From contig NZ_JACVVD010000001.1 in the NCBI RefSeq assembly GCF_014534655.1, positions 806,001-870,000 of the forward strand: a stretch of DNA of 64,000 nucleotides. The letters run 5' to 3'. This document shows positions 25,325-35,317 of this stretch, one piece after another (positions within the stretch are counted from its first letter, which is position 1; the number at the start of each line of letters is the position of its first letter). The stretch comes from Paenibacillus sedimenti (GTDB lineage: Bacteria; Bacillota; Bacilli; Paenibacillales; NBRC-103111). The notes under the pieces are model-generated. The model was not told the origin of the DNA. It worked only from the letters and a program-made list of their open reading frames with translations, and searched no databases. The position numbers were made by a program, and so were the translations under genes.

Positions 25325-26002
25325 ATGCTTGCGGAACAATTGTCTGCTTTTCTGACTCATCCGGTTACTGCAACTGTGTTGTTGATTGTCGGAATTGTGG
25401 GGATTGCACTTGAACTGCTTTTTTTTAGCAGCGGATTGCTGGCCGCAGCGGGGATTGCCGGCTTCGCACTTTATTTTTTAGGTTTTTATTTGGCCGGGTT
25501 CGCCGGTTTTGGTGATTTGGCTGTGTTTGGTATCGGTATCTTGCTATTAATTTTGGAACTTGTCGTCCCGAGTTTTGGCATTCTCAGCGTCCTGGGGGCA
25601 ATTTGTCTATTCGGCGGAGTCATGATGGCCTCGTCAGATCCTAAGGAAGCCGCAATCATGCTTGGCGTAGCGTTGTTAGTAGCTATTATTGCAGTAGCCT
25701 TCGCCATCAAGCACTTTAAGCATCGCGGCGTATGGAATCGCTTTATATTGAGGGAGCAGTTAACGGCGGATAAAGGCTTCATATCCCATCCCGATCGGAG
25801 CTTTCTAGTCGGCAAAACCGGAGAAGCGATAACGCCGCTTCGCCCCGCAGGGACGGCACTATTAGACGGAGAGCGCGTTGATGTGGTAACAGACGGCAGC
25901 TTTATCCCGACTGGCAGGGCGGTTATCGTTGTACAGGTAGAAGGAACGCGTATCGTCGTTAGGGAATACAATCAAACAGATACCAAGGAGGCAATGAAAT
26001 GA
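25325..26002 (+). CDS. NfeD family membrane protein, short form
   Basis: The 225-residue protein has about five transmembrane helices in the first 130 residues. A soluble OB-fold (about 150-220, with [14 protein letters not shown]) follows. It lacks the N-terminal ClpP-like protease domain of the long YqeZ form. It overlaps floA by four bases (ATGA), so translation is coupled. NfeD proteins work with flotillins in membrane microdomains. AAAGGGAG precedes the ATG. Confidence 0.9.
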   Translation: MLAEQLSAFLTHPVTATVLLIVGIVGIALELLFFSSGLLAAAGIAGFALYFLGFYLAGFAGFGDLAVFGIGILLLILELVVPSFGILSVLGAICLFGGVMMASSDPKEAAIMLGVALLVAIIAVAFAIKHFKHRGVWNRFILREQLTADKGFISHPDRSFLVGKTGEAITPLRPAGTALLDGERVDVVTDGSFIPTGRAVIVVQVEGTRIVVREYNQTDTKEAMK

Positions 26003-26988
26003 CCTTAGACCCAAGCTTGTATATGCTGCTTCTTGCAGCCATTATTATTATTGCGCTAGCGGTGCTGCTTAGTGTAGTGCCTGTGATGCTGTGGATTTCG
26101 GCGCTCGCTTCAGGCGTGCGTATCAGCATCATCACTTTAATCGCGATGCGTCTGCGCCGCGTTATTCCAAGCCGGATCGTCAACCCTTTGATTAAGGCGA
26201 CAAAAGCCGGCATTGAACTAAGCATCAATCAACTTGAGAGCCATTTTCTGGCAGGCGGTAACGTGGACCGCGTCGTCAATGCATTAATTGCGGCTCATCG
26301 CGCCAACATTCATTTGGAGTTTGAACGAGCAGCGGCGATCGACCTCGCAGGTCGTGATGTGCTTCTTGCCGTTCAAATGAGCGTAAACCCACGCGTTATT
26401 GAAACGCCAATCGTATCTGCCGTAGCGAAAAACGGAATTGAAGTGAAAGTTATCGCGAGGGTTACGGTACGGGCGAACATCGATCGCTTGGTCGGGGGTG
26501 CAGGGGAAGAAACGATCATCGCCCGCGTCGGTGAAGGGATTGTTACAACAGTCGGATCCAGCGATTCCCACAAGGATGTTTTGGAGAACCCTGACATGAT
26601 TTCCCGAACTGTTCTGGGTAAAGGACTGGATGCAGGGACCGCGTTCGAAATCTTATCCATCGATATTGCCGATGTCGATGTAGGCAAGAACATTGGCGCA
26701 CATCTGCAAACTGAGCAAGCTGAGGCGGATAAGCGTATTGCCCAGGCAAAAGCCGAGGAACGACGTGCGATGGCGGTTGCAGCCGAGCAGGAGATGAAGG
26801 CTCGGGTTGTCGAAATGCGCGCAAAAGTTGTCGAATCCGAGTCGCAGGTACCGCTGGCGATGGCGGAAGCACTGCGCAGCGGCCAGTTAGGTGTCATGGA
26901 CTACATGAATCTCAAAAATATTGATGCAGATACGCAAATGCGTTCTTCTCTCGGCAAAATGAATGACGGCAAGAATGAGAAGGAATAG
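25999..26988 (+). CDS. floA: Flotillin-like protein FloA
   Basis: The 329-residue protein matches FloA (YqfA) in length and layout. One membrane hairpin lies at residues 6-35. An SPFH domain follows, with [17 protein letters not shown] and the conserved [19 protein letters not shown] segment, then a charged coiled-coil tail. FloA scaffolds functional membrane microdomains. The upstream ECF promoter suggests induction by envelope stress. Confidence 0.96.
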   Translation: MTLDPSLYMLLLAAIIIIALAVLLSVVPVMLWISALASGVRISIITLIAMRLRRVIPSRIVNPLIKATKAGIELSINQLESHFLAGGNVDRVVNALIAAHRANIHLEFERAAAIDLAGRDVLLAVQMSVNPRVIETPIVSAVAKNGIEVKVIARVTVRANIDRLVGGAGEETIIARVGEGIVTTVGSSDSHKDVLENPDMISRTVLGKGLDAGTAFEILSIDIADVDVGKNIGAHLQTEQAEADKRIAQAKAEERRAMAVAAEQEMKARVVEMRAKVVESESQVPLAMAEALRSGQLGVMDYMNLKNIDADTQMRSSLGKMNDGKNEKE

Positions 26989-27006
26989 CAGGAAGGAAGT
27001 GCCGGA

Positions 27007-27486
27007 GTGGAACAATGGATCGAGTTTGCATTCAAGCATTGGTACTTGGTCATAATAGCGCTAACCTTCTTCTATCAAGTCAGAAAGAAGTGGATGGATG
27101 CATCTTCGAAAGGAAGCGACAAGAGGCGAACGATTCATGGTATGCCTTCATTCGATGGCAAACTAAGCAGCCCTTCAAAGCCTCACGGAGCGCCTCGAAG
27201 CTCAGAAGGTCATACATCTGCAACCAAGCAGCCAAAACGCCAGCAGAACGAATATGGGAGGTCTGAAGCTGCCAGAACTTCAACGCTCTCTCCTGAGCGT
27301 AAGGAATCGCCTTTTCATTCACCCGCGTCGGCATTAAACGCGTTTGCTGAATCAACTGCTGACAATCAACCCGGCCATAGCCCTGAACTGCTTTCCGTAC
27401 AACCGACGCAGCAGCAGCTTATGCAAGGCATCGTATGGGCAGAAATCCTTGGCCCCCCTAGGTCAAAGAAGCCGTATCGCCGATAA
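27007..27486 (+). CDS. Single-span membrane protein of unknown function at the yqfB position
   Basis: The 159-residue protein has one N-terminal membrane helix (about residues 8-23). A long polar, Ser/Pro/Gln-rich and probably disordered region follows. A compact C-terminal motif reads MQGIVWAEILGPPRSKKPYR and looks like the conserved, interacting part. It starts with GTG 18 bases after floA, behind AAGGAAG, so it belongs to the nfeD-floA operon. A role with FloA is inferred from position only. Confidence 0.75.
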   Translation: MEQWIEFAFKHWYLVIIALTFFYQVRKKWMDASSKGSDKRRTIHGMPSFDGKLSSPSKPHGAPRSSEGHTSATKQPKRQQNEYGRSEAARTSTLSPERKESPFHSPASALNAFAESTADNQPGHSPELLSVQPTQQQLMQGIVWAEILGPPRSKKPYRR

Positions 27487-27502
27487 ATAATAGTTCCGAG
27501 CT

Positions 27503-27542
27503 AACACCCCCTCTGACTACTATCAGACGGGGTGTTTTTTCT
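27503..27542 (+). terminator. Terminator of the nfeD-floA operon
   Basis: AACACCCC and TCTGA pair with TCAGA and GGGGTGTT around a short loop, followed by six T residues. Confidence 0.9.
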
Positions 27543-27642
27543 TGGAGCACATAAATCACGGATTTACAGCATAATTTGGTAAAAAGTCTATGCGCGCTCC
27601 TGCCGCCATGATCATCTAGTTTAGAGGGGGTACTGCCCAGCT

Positions 27643-27921
27643 ATGCGTCGCTTGACCCGCAAATGGAACCAGTTCACGGCTAAAATCCTCGATCTTCCCC
27701 AGGATGTGGTGCAGGATTTGCCGCGCATTACGATGATCGGCAACGTACAGCTTTATGTGGAGAATCACCGGGGCGTGCTTCACTTCTCCAGCGAGATTTT
27801 GAAGCTCGAATTAACGAAAGGGAAGCTAGAAGTGTACGGAAAGCAGCTGGTCATTCGCGCGATTTTATCAGAGGAAGTATTCATCGAAGGTTTGATTGAT
27901 GATGTAAAGTACATCCCATAG
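27643..27921 (+). CDS. yqfC: Sporulation protein YqfC
   Basis: The 92-residue protein matches the YabP/YqfC family, with ITMIGNVQLYVENHRGVLHF as the family core. In B. subtilis yqfC and yqfD are mother-cell sporulation genes. It starts behind AGAGGGGG and precedes yqfD by 36 bases. A degenerate sigma-E-like -10 (near 27608-27617) is possible but weak. Confidence 0.92.
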   Translation: MRRLTRKWNQFTAKILDLPQDVVQDLPRITMIGNVQLYVENHRGVLHFSSEILKLELTKGKLEVYGKQLVIRAILSEEVFIEGLIDDVKYIP

Positions 27922-27957
27922 ATGCGCGCTTGATAGTTATGAACAGGAGGCTGTACC

Positions 27958-29151
27958 ATGAAGCAATCAATTTTCATTGCCCGTCTGCGAGGGTATGTTC
28001 GCATACAGCTAAAAGGTAAGGGCGCCCAAGGCATCATTAATCCCATGATGGAGAGCGGCTTCTCCATATGGGATATTAAGCCGACGGAAGAGAATAAGCT
28101 GGAGTTATATATCTTGATCAAGGACTTCTTCAGGCTGCGACCGCTTTTGAAACGGACAGGCTGTCGCGTACATGTCCTGACGCGTCATGGGCTTCCTTTT
28201 TTTATGGACAGACTGGGCAGACGCAAGCTGTTCCTTGGCGGTATAGCCGCTTTCATCGTTGCTTTGTACGTGCTGACATCCCTTGTTTGGCAGGTTAGTG
28301 TGGAAGGGAATGAGCGCATTAGGAAAGACGAGATCTTGCAAGCAGCCGCTAAACAAGGAATACATACGTTCCAATGGAAATTTAGGCTAAAAAAAACCGA
28401 GGAGCTTTCGCGCGAAATTCAGGGAATGTTGCCGAATGCCGCATGGGTTGGTGTCGAAATTCGCGGGACGCATCTTATAATTAAAGTTGTAGAAGCGACG
28501 ATTCCGGATAGAGGACCGCTTATGAACCCCAGGCATCTGGTTGCTTCGAAAAACGCGCTTGTTACGGAAATTCAATCGGTGAAAGGCAGACCGATGGTGA
28601 AGCCGAATACGTATGTCCGCAAAGGGGACGTGCTCATTTCCGGGATTATCGGTAATGATGCGAATAATCAGGTTGTCGTAGCGAATGGAAAAGTGAAAGG
28701 GATTGTCTGGTATACCTCCAAAATCGAAGTGCTGTTAACGAAAAGCTATAAAGTATATACAGGAGAAACGACCAATCGCAATTATCTCATTTTCGGGACG
28801 AGGGCACTGAAAGTCAGCGGCTATGGCAAACACAAATATGCTCAGTTCGAAACGATTCCCGAACGCAAAACGCTGCAATGGCGTTCTATTACACTGCCAA
28901 TAGGGTGGCTTCATGAGAAAGTCATGGAGGTTAATTATATCGAGGAGCCTGTTGAAGCAGAGAATGCCAAGAAGAGCGGTTTAGAGCAAGCGAGAGCCGA
29001 TTTACTCACTTCCGCTGGACCGGATTCGCGGATCGCCGGCGAAAAAATTTTGCATGAAAAAACAGAGAGTGGTAAAGTTTATATGGAAGTGCATTTTGAA
29101 GTGGAAGAAAATATAGCTGTAGAACAGCCAATTGTGACACGAGGAGAATGA
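27958..29151 (+). CDS. yqfD: Sporulation protein YqfD
   Basis: The 397-residue protein has the YqfD layout. The cytoplasmic N-terminus is about 85 residues, a single membrane helix lies near 88-108 (GGIAAFIVALYVLTSLVW), and a large extracytoplasmic domain follows. It is one of the conserved endospore-former genes; the mechanism is unknown. AGGAGG precedes the ATG, and phoH follows within 6 bases. Confidence 0.94.
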   Translation: MKQSIFIARLRGYVRIQLKGKGAQGIINPMMESGFSIWDIKPTEENKLELYILIKDFFRLRPLLKRTGCRVHVLTRHGLPFFMDRLGRRKLFLGGIAAFIVALYVLTSLVWQVSVEGNERIRKDEILQAAAKQGIHTFQWKFRLKKTEELSREIQGMLPNAAWVGVEIRGTHLIIKVVEATIPDRGPLMNPRHLVASKNALVTEIQSVKGRPMVKPNTYVRKGDVLISGIIGNDANNQVVVANGKVKGIVWYTSKIEVLLTKSYKVYTGETTNRNYLIFGTRALKVSGYGKHKYAQFETIPERKTLQWRSITLPIGWLHEKVMEVNYIEEPVEAENAKKSGLEQARADLLTSAGPDSRIAGEKILHEKTESGKVYMEVHFEVEENIAVEQPIVTRGE

Positions 29152-29157
29152 GGCCTG

Positions 29158-30123
29158 TTGGTAGAAAACGCACAATCCGTGAAATTGACTTTGAAAAATC
29201 CTGCTGAAGGACTAGCTTTGTTCGGACCGCAGGATAAGTTCCTGCACTTGATCGAACGCGAAATTGAAGCGCAAATCTTTACTCGAGAAGAGGAAATAAC
29301 GATACAAGGAGCTGCTGGCGAAGTGAACTCACTTCAGCAGCTTTTTGAGGTTTTGCTGCAGCTCATTCGTAATAACTACACATTGACAGAGCGCGATGTG
29401 TTGTACGCAGTGGAGCTTGCCAAACAAATGAAAGCGGACCAGCTGCTTGACCTGTTCAAAGGCGAGATTACTACGACCCATCGGGGTAAACCGATTCGGG
29501 TCAAAACAATCGGCCAACGGCAGTATGTATCGACGATCAAAAAGAAAGACATTGTCTTCGGTATTGGGCCTGCAGGCACGGGTAAAACCTATCTGGCCGT
29601 CGTTCTTGCCGTAACCAAGCTTAAAGAGGGTGCCGTCAAACGGATTGTTTTGACGCGTCCGGCTGTTGAAGCCGGCGAAAGTCTCGGATTCCTTCCCGGG
29701 GATCTGCAGGAAAAAGTTGACCCTTATTTGCGCCCATTGTATGATGCTCTTAATGATGTATTAGGTCCCGAGCAGGTGGCCAAGTCGCTCGAGCGCGGGC
29801 TTATTGAGATCGCCCCTCTCGCTTACATGCGCGGCAGAACGCTGGATGACTCTTTCATCATTCTGGATGAAGCGCAAAATACAACGCCGGAGCAAATGAA
29901 AATGTTTTTGACGCGCCTTGGCTTCGGTTCCAAAATGGTTATTACCGGAGACGTGACGCAAATCGATCTGCCTCGCGGCAAGTCGTCAGGACTCGTTGAA
30001 GCGAATCGGATTCTCCGCAATATCGAGGAGATTGGTTTTATTTATTTTGATGAGCAGGATGTTGTCCGTCATTCGCTTGTACAGAAGATCATCATAGCCT
30101 ATAACGAAGAAAAGGATAAGTGA
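29158..30123 (+). CDS. phoH: PhoH family ATPase
   Basis: The 321-residue protein has the PhoH P-loop GPAGTGKTY near residue 140 and the Walker B-like FIILDEAQNTTPEQM. This is the ribosome- and RNA-linked PhoH form normally located before ybeY. It starts with TTG at 29158, 11 bases after GAGGAG. An AMP/RNA-dependent helicase-like role is known only in part for the family. Confidence 0.95.
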   Translation: MVENAQSVKLTLKNPAEGLALFGPQDKFLHLIEREIEAQIFTREEEITIQGAAGEVNSLQQLFEVLLQLIRNNYTLTERDVLYAVELAKQMKADQLLDLFKGEITTTHRGKPIRVKTIGQRQYVSTIKKKDIVFGIGPAGTGKTYLAVVLAVTKLKEGAVKRIVLTRPAVEAGESLGFLPGDLQEKVDPYLRPLYDALNDVLGPEQVAKSLERGLIEIAPLAYMRGRTLDDSFIILDEAQNTTPEQMKMFLTRLGFGSKMVITGDVTQIDLPRGKSSGLVEANRILRNIEEIGFIYFDEQDVVRHSLVQKIIIAYNEEKDK

Positions 30124-30160
30124 ACAAGCTTGGTTGATATGTAGAGAGGAATGACCTTCC

Positions 30161-32392
30161 GTGATGAAGAATGAAGTGCAAGTAAAAGGCAAATTTCATT
30201 ACCGGCTGATCGGATGGAAATACAGCATTTGGGTGCGTTTGCTGTTGTTTCTCCTGCTGGCGCTCATCTTTTATATGTCTCTTTATGTTAAGCTCGTCCC
30301 GCAAGTATATGATATTCAACTAGGCGCTGTCAGCGAGAAAACGATCTACGCACCAAGGCAAATCGAGAATGCTGTAGCTACCGAGCAAGCCAAAGAAGAT
30401 GCGGCCAAACGCGTCCAACCTGTATATCGGGTTGTTAATCTGAAGAATGATGCGTTAATTGATGCTATTTATGATAAATTATTACAAATCAATGTTGACG
30501 AAGAAGTGAAATTCGACGATAAGGTCAGCATTTATCGCCGAGTCATTCCACAGCTCATCAGCGAGCTGGAAAATCAGTCGGTTAAAACGCTGCGTAACAG
30601 CGGCCAGTACAACGATTCATTGTTGGAACAGATACAACAGGGGCTGGCTGAACAACAGTATCAGCTCCCTGAGGAAGCATTCTTCAAACTTCCCCGTTTG
30701 ACAAAAGAAGATTTAACCGCCATGCTGCCGGTTACAAAGGATATTGTATCAAAACTGATGAACGATCAGATTCTTGATGCACAGACGGCGCGTGCGAAAG
30801 TGGCGGAGCTGGTTAACACATCCAACCTGACGAAGAATACGTCAAGGGAATTGGTGACAGAGATTGTTCGAGCGGTTATTACACCGAATAAATTTTTCGA
30901 TCAAAAAGGTACCGACGATGCAAGAGGACAAGCCCGGGAAAGTGTAAAGCCTGTCTATATTAACAAGAATGATGTCCTTGTGAACGTCGGTGATGTCATC
31001 ACCGAGGAGATTTACGCAAGGCTGGATAATCTGGAGCTGCTCAAGGACAAAGCGAATCATTTGCCGCAGCTGGGCCTTGCGATATTAGCTGCCCTTTTAT
31101 CTTTTGTTGTCTTTATGTTTGTGAGACAAAGCACATTACCGATTACATACAATAATTCGCAACTTGTGATGCTTATCCTTATTTTTCTGATAAACGTTGC
31201 AGGTATGAAAATCATTTCGCTTGGTCAGAACATGGATTACCCGTATATCGGGTACCTGGCTCCTATGGCTCTAGGAAGCATCCTTATCACGATTTTGCTG
31301 GACGCACCGCTTGCTTTCATCTCATCGGTCTTATTTTCCTTAATGGCAAGCATTATTTTCAACACGGAGCATATGCTTCTTTTTGATTTTCGATACGGAT
31401 TAGTAAGTTTGGTTATTTGTTTCGTTGCTGTATTCACGATTCAAAGGGCAAGCCAACGAGCGACCATATTGAAAGCCGGTTTGATGATCTCGTTCTTCTC
31501 GATGCTGACGATCACGGCCATGATGCTGATGGAGGATCAATTCTCCCAAAAAGAAGCGATTATGTCGCTCTCCTTTGCGGCTGCCGGCGGCCTGCTCACA
31601 GTCGTATTCGTCATCGGTTTGCTGCCCTTCTTTGAAGTTGCATTCGGTATCTTGTCGCCTCTAAAACTTGTGGAGCTGTCAAACCCTAATCATCCGCTGC
31701 TGCGTAAGTTGCTCACGGAGACACCAGGCACTTATCATCACAGTGTGATGGTTGGTAACCTGTCAGAAGCTGCGGCGGAGTCGATCGGGGCGGACGGCCT
31801 GTTGTGTCGAGTCGGATCGTACTACCACGATATCGGAAAAACGAAACGTCCAAGTTACTTCATTGAAAATCAAACGAACATCGAGAATCCGCATGATCGC
31901 ATCGATCCGAACTTGAGTAAATCAATCATCGTTGCCCATCCGCGCGATGGGGTTGAAATGTTGAAGGATTTTAAGATGCCGAAGCCGATTAGGGATATTG
32001 CCGAACAGCATCATGGTACGACCCTGCTGCACTTTTTTTATCATAAAGCAGTGAAACAGGCAGAGGAGGAGGGCGCGGACAACGGAATTCGTGAAGAGGA
32101 TTTCCGCTATCCGGGTCCGAAAGCGCAGTCCAAGGAAGCGGCTATTGTCGGTATTGCAGATAGTGTAGAAGCTGCCGTTCGTTCTCTTCGAAATCCGACG
32201 CTGGAGCAGATTGACTCGATGGTCCACAAAATCATTAAATCGCGCCTGGACGACGGTCAGTTCAATGAATGTGATCTCACGTTGAAAGAACTGGACACGA
32301 TTGCCAAAACGTTGAACGAAACTCTATTAGGTATTTTTCATTCAAGGATTGAGTATCCAAGTGAACTGGCTTCCAAGAAGACGGGCACTTAA
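30161..32392 (+). CDS. pgpH: PgpH-type HD phosphodiesterase (c-di-AMP hydrolase)
   Basis: The 743-residue protein has an N-terminal membrane helix and an extracellular 7TMR-HDED-type domain (about 60-300). Seven membrane spans (about 300-500) follow, then a cytoplasmic HD domain with TYHHSVMVGNLSEAA and SYYHDIGKTKRP. PgpH hydrolyses the osmotic and cell-wall second messenger c-di-AMP. GTG at 30161 and ATG at 30164 are both possible behind AGAGAGGA. Confidence 0.95.
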   Translation: MMKNEVQVKGKFHYRLIGWKYSIWVRLLLFLLLALIFYMSLYVKLVPQVYDIQLGAVSEKTIYAPRQIENAVATEQAKEDAAKRVQPVYRVVNLKNDALIDAIYDKLLQINVDEEVKFDDKVSIYRRVIPQLISELENQSVKTLRNSGQYNDSLLEQIQQGLAEQQYQLPEEAFFKLPRLTKEDLTAMLPVTKDIVSKLMNDQILDAQTARAKVAELVNTSNLTKNTSRELVTEIVRAVITPNKFFDQKGTDDARGQARESVKPVYINKNDVLVNVGDVITEEIYARLDNLELLKDKANHLPQLGLAILAALLSFVVFMFVRQSTLPITYNNSQLVMLILIFLINVAGMKIISLGQNMDYPYIGYLAPMALGSILITILLDAPLAFISSVLFSLMASIIFNTEHMLLFDFRYGLVSLVICFVAVFTIQRASQRATILKAGLMISFFSMLTITAMMLMEDQFSQKEAIMSLSFAAAGGLLTVVFVIGLLPFFEVAFGILSPLKLVELSNPNHPLLRKLLTETPGTYHHSVMVGNLSEAAAESIGADGLLCRVGSYYHDIGKTKRPSYFIENQTNIENPHDRIDPNLSKSIIVAHPRDGVEMLKDFKMPKPIRDIAEQHHGTTLLHFFYHKAVKQAEEEGADNGIREEDFRYPGPKAQSKEAAIVGIADSVEAAVRSLRNPTLEQIDSMVHKIIKSRLDDGQFNECDLTLKELDTIAKTLNETLLGIFHSRIEYPSELASKKTGT

Positions 32393-32449
32393 CGGTGATG
32401 TTGATTGTGTAATTTATATTTGTGGGGTTAATTTAAGGAGGCGGCTGCA

Positions 32450-32974
32450 ATGGCAAGTGTTGATTTAACGCTGGAATGGAGCAGCGAGCAAGAAGTAAAG
32501 GACATCACGCCTGAGTTTGCCGGCAAACTTGAAGAACTTTTACGACTGGCTGGTGAGTCGGAAGGCGTTACTGCAGGCGAAGTTGCGCTTACATTTGTTG
32601 ACGATGAGGCGATTCATGAGCTCAACAAGCAGTACCGCAATATCGATAAACCGACTGATGTGCTTTCGTTTGCGATGAGCGAATTCGGCGTGGATGAGAT
32701 TGAAATTAACTACGAAGACGGTGAAGAAGTCGAAGGTGCGGACGGTGACGAGGATTTTGCATTTATTGAACCGTTAGGCGATATTATTATTTCTGTGCCA
32801 CGCGCCATTGCCCAGGCAGAAGAGTACGGACATTCAGTTGAACGAGAGCTTGGATTTCTGTTCGTGCATGGCTTCCTGCACTTGATTGGTTACGACCATC
32901 AGAGTGAAGAAGAAGAAAAAGTGATGTTCGCTAAGCAAGAAGAGATTTTGCAAAAAGCAGGTCTCACCCGCTAA
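32450..32974 (+). CDS. ybeY: Endoribonuclease YbeY, 16S rRNA maturation
   Basis: The 174-residue protein has the zinc motif HGFLHLIGYDH. YbeY processes the 16S rRNA 3' end and takes part in ribosome quality control. An acidic insert (about residues 84-102, rich in Glu and Asp) makes it longer than the 150-160 residue norm. AAGGAGG precedes the ATG. It overlaps dgkA by one base. Confidence 0.96.
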   Translation: MASVDLTLEWSSEQEVKDITPEFAGKLEELLRLAGESEGVTAGEVALTFVDDEAIHELNKQYRNIDKPTDVLSFAMSEFGVDEIEINYEDGEEVEGADGDEDFAFIEPLGDIIISVPRAIAQAEEYGHSVERELGFLFVHGFLHLIGYDHQSEEEEKVMFAKQEEILQKAGLTR

Positions 32975-33678
32975 TGTCGGACGGCTTCCGTAAATGGCGC
33001 AGGAGCTTCCGATACGCTTACGAAGGAATCAAATATGCTCTTGATACGCAGCGCAATATGAAATTTCATTTTTGCGTTGCTTTTCTCGTTTTACTGGCGG
33101 CCTTGTTCTTTCAATTGCCCAAAACAGATATCCTGTTTATTTTGCTGGCCGTCACCCTCATGATTGTTACGGAACTTATTAATACCGCTGTGGAAAAAGC
33201 AGTCGATCTGGCGATGCCGGATCGTCATCCGCTTGCCAAAATTGCGAAGGACGTCGCCGCGGCGTCCGTATTGGTGTCCGCGGGTTTTGCCGTCATTGTC
33301 GGTATGATTGTGTTCTTCGAACCTATAGACCGATTGTTTCGGCAAGCCAAGCTTCAAAATACTCCTATTTCAGCGGGGACTATATGGGTACTGATTGCAC
33401 TCGTCGTTCTGACCGTTATCGTCATTGAAACTCGTTTCTCTGACAAAGGGAAGCTCGTTCGTCCGAGCCTTCTGGTTGCAATCGCATTCGCAGTATCGAC
33501 AGTCATTACGTTATTTGTCACCCTGACTATTGTCGCACTGCTTGCGTATACGTTATCCGCACTTATCTTTATGATTCTGTATGATAAAAAAACAAGACCA
33601 TTCCCAGCCCTCATACTGGGAGCGTTAATTGGCACAGCAGTAACCATACTAGCTTTTGCATGCCTGCATTTACTTTAA
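32974..33678 (+). CDS. dgkA: Undecaprenol/diacylglycerol kinase with C-terminal membrane extension
   Basis: Residues 1-115 are a standard DgkA. The motif TELINTAVEKAVDLAMPDRH carries the conserved Glu and Asp residues, and three helices are present. Gram-positive DgkA phosphorylates undecaprenol to recycle the cell-wall lipid carrier. A further 110 residues with three or four membrane helices follow. The usual protein is about 120-130 residues, so this is a double-length form. The function of the extension is unknown. Confidence 0.9.
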   Translation: MSDGFRKWRRSFRYAYEGIKYALDTQRNMKFHFCVAFLVLLAALFFQLPKTDILFILLAVTLMIVTELINTAVEKAVDLAMPDRHPLAKIAKDVAAASVLVSAGFAVIVGMIVFFEPIDRLFRQAKLQNTPISAGTIWVLIALVVLTVIVIETRFSDKGKLVRPSLLVAIAFAVSTVITLFVTLTIVALLAYTLSALIFMILYDKKTRPFPALILGALIGTAVTILAFACLHLL

Positions 33679-33720
33679 ACTCTTATTTTAAGCAATAATA
33701 ATCAAGAAGGGACGAAGTCT

Positions 33721-34137
33721 ATGGATCCAAAAGAACTTATTCAACATGCTAGAGAAGCAATGAAAAAAGCTTATGTACCTTATTCAAAATTTCAAGTTGG
33801 AGCTGCGCTGCTTGGGGCCGACGGTCATGTGCACCATGGCTGCAATGTCGAAAATGCCGCCTACGGGCCAACGAATTGCGCCGAGCGGACCGCGTTATTT
33901 CGGGCAATCGCGGACGGGAACCAGGCAGGTTCTTTTCATGCAATTGCCGTTATGGGTGATACGGAAGGACCGATTTCTCCTTGTGGCGTTTGCCGACAAG
34001 TTTTGATAGAGTTATGTAAGCCGGATATGCCTGTTTATTTAGGAAATCTTAAAGGTGACTTCGTTCAAACGACAGTTGCAGATTTATTGCCTGGAGCATT
34101 TACAACCAAAGATTTGCATTCAATGGAGGAAAAGTAG
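33721..34137 (+). CDS. cdd: Cytidine deaminase
   Basis: The 138-residue protein has the zinc site of homotetrameric cytidine deaminases: NCAERTALF, with the catalytic Glu, and PCGVCRQVL. It converts cytidine and deoxycytidine to uridine forms. AAGGGACG precedes the ATG. Its stop codon shares one base with the GTG start of era. Confidence 0.96.
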   Translation: MDPKELIQHAREAMKKAYVPYSKFQVGAALLGADGHVHHGCNVENAAYGPTNCAERTALFRAIADGNQAGSFHAIAVMGDTEGPISPCGVCRQVLIELCKPDMPVYLGNLKGDFVQTTVADLLPGAFTTKDLHSMEEK

Positions 34138-35036
34138 TGACTAACAAGGAGTTTAAATCAGGCTTTGTCGCGATTATCGGACGTCCGAATGTAGGGAAAT
34201 CGACGCTGATGAACCAGATCATCGGCCAAAAGATAGCCATTATGTCGGACAAGCCGCAGACAACACGGAATAAGATACATGGCGTTTACACATCGGATAA
34301 CGGTCAGATCGTTTTTCTGGATACACCAGGCATTCATAAGCCGACATCCAAGTTGGGCGATTACATGAGCAAAGTTGCACACAGCACGCTTGGCGAGGTT
34401 GACGCGATTCTCTTTCTAGTCGACGTAGCAGAAGGTTTGGGCGGCGGGGACCGATATATCATCGAACAGCTTAAACATGTAGAAACACCGGTCATCCTCG
34501 TACTTAACAAAATAGACCGCGTACATCCTGAAGAGCTGCTGCCTATTATCGTGAGCTACAAAGATTTGTACAATTTTGCTGAAATTGTGCCGATTTCCGC
34601 TCTAAAGGGCAATAATGTGACAACGCTGCTGGAGCAAATCATCCGATACTTACCGGAAGGACCGCAGTATTACCCGGCTGACCAAATTACGGACCACCCG
34701 GAACAATTCGTATGCGCTGAGCTCGTCCGTGAGAAAATTCTTCACCTAACGCGTGAGGAAATTCCACACTCGATTGCCGTTCAAATTGAAGACATGCGGG
34801 TGGAGGAAAACGGTCTTGTTCGCATTTCGGCCGTTATTTTCGTTGAACGCGATTCGCAAAAAGGAATTATCATCGGCAAGCAGGGCAGCTTGCTCAAAGA
34901 GATCGGCAAACAAGCCAGACAGGATATTGAGGCGCTGCTGGGCTCCAAAACTTTTCTGGAACTTTGGGTAAAAGTCAAAAAAGATTGGCGCAACCAAGAG
35001 CGTGTTCTGCGTGATCTCGGATTCCGCCACGAGTAA
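34137..35036 (+). CDS. era: GTPase Era
   Basis: The 299-residue protein has the G motifs [15 protein letters not shown] and NKID, and a C-terminal KH domain with [15 protein letters not shown]. Era binds the 3' end of 16S rRNA and controls 30S assembly. Translation starts at GTG, overlapping the cdd stop by one base. Confidence 0.97.
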   Translation: MTNKEFKSGFVAIIGRPNVGKSTLMNQIIGQKIAIMSDKPQTTRNKIHGVYTSDNGQIVFLDTPGIHKPTSKLGDYMSKVAHSTLGEVDAILFLVDVAEGLGGGDRYIIEQLKHVETPVILVLNKIDRVHPEELLPIIVSYKDLYNFAEIVPISALKGNNVTTLLEQIIRYLPEGPQYYPADQITDHPEQFVCAELVREKILHLTREEIPHSIAVQIEDMRVEENGLVRISAVIFVERDSQKGIIIGKQGSLLKEIGKQARQDIEALLGSKTFLELWVKVKKDWRNQERVLRDLGFRHE

Positions 35037-35129
35037 TAACGGTTTATTCGTACCAGTTATTGCAAGGCATAGATTAGCCTCCTCCGAACCATCCTATACG
35101 TATCACGAGCGATGGGGAGGATGCTGCAC

Positions 35130-35288
35130 ATGAAAGACTTTTCGTGGAAGTATTTTTCAAAGACCGGTGATGTAGATGCCTATCTGCTGTATAAACAAGT
35201 CTCTGCTCAGCCAGGCATGGAGACAGATATACAGGAAGAGGATCAAAGTAACGAAGAGCCGCTGGAAGGGCTGGATGGCTTTCATTAG
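35130..35288 (+). CDS. yqzL: YqzL family small protein
   Basis: This 52-residue protein begins MKDFSWKYFSKTGDVDAYLL, which matches the YqzL family. The C-terminal half is acidic. It sits between era and recO, exactly where B. subtilis has yqzL. GGAGG at 35116-35120 favours the ATG at 35130 over one at 35121. No function is known. Confidence 0.88.
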   Translation: MKDFSWKYFSKTGDVDAYLLYKQVSAQPGMETDIQEEDQSNEEPLEGLDGFH

Positions 35289-35317
35289 TTCTAAGCGGCA
35301 TTCATGGGGGACGTTAA

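Noticed and set aside
35034..35062. Hairpin after era (AATAACGGT/ACCAGTTATT) as a terminator
   Set aside because: It is not followed by a T tract, and yqzL and recO continue in the same direction, so termination is unlikely.
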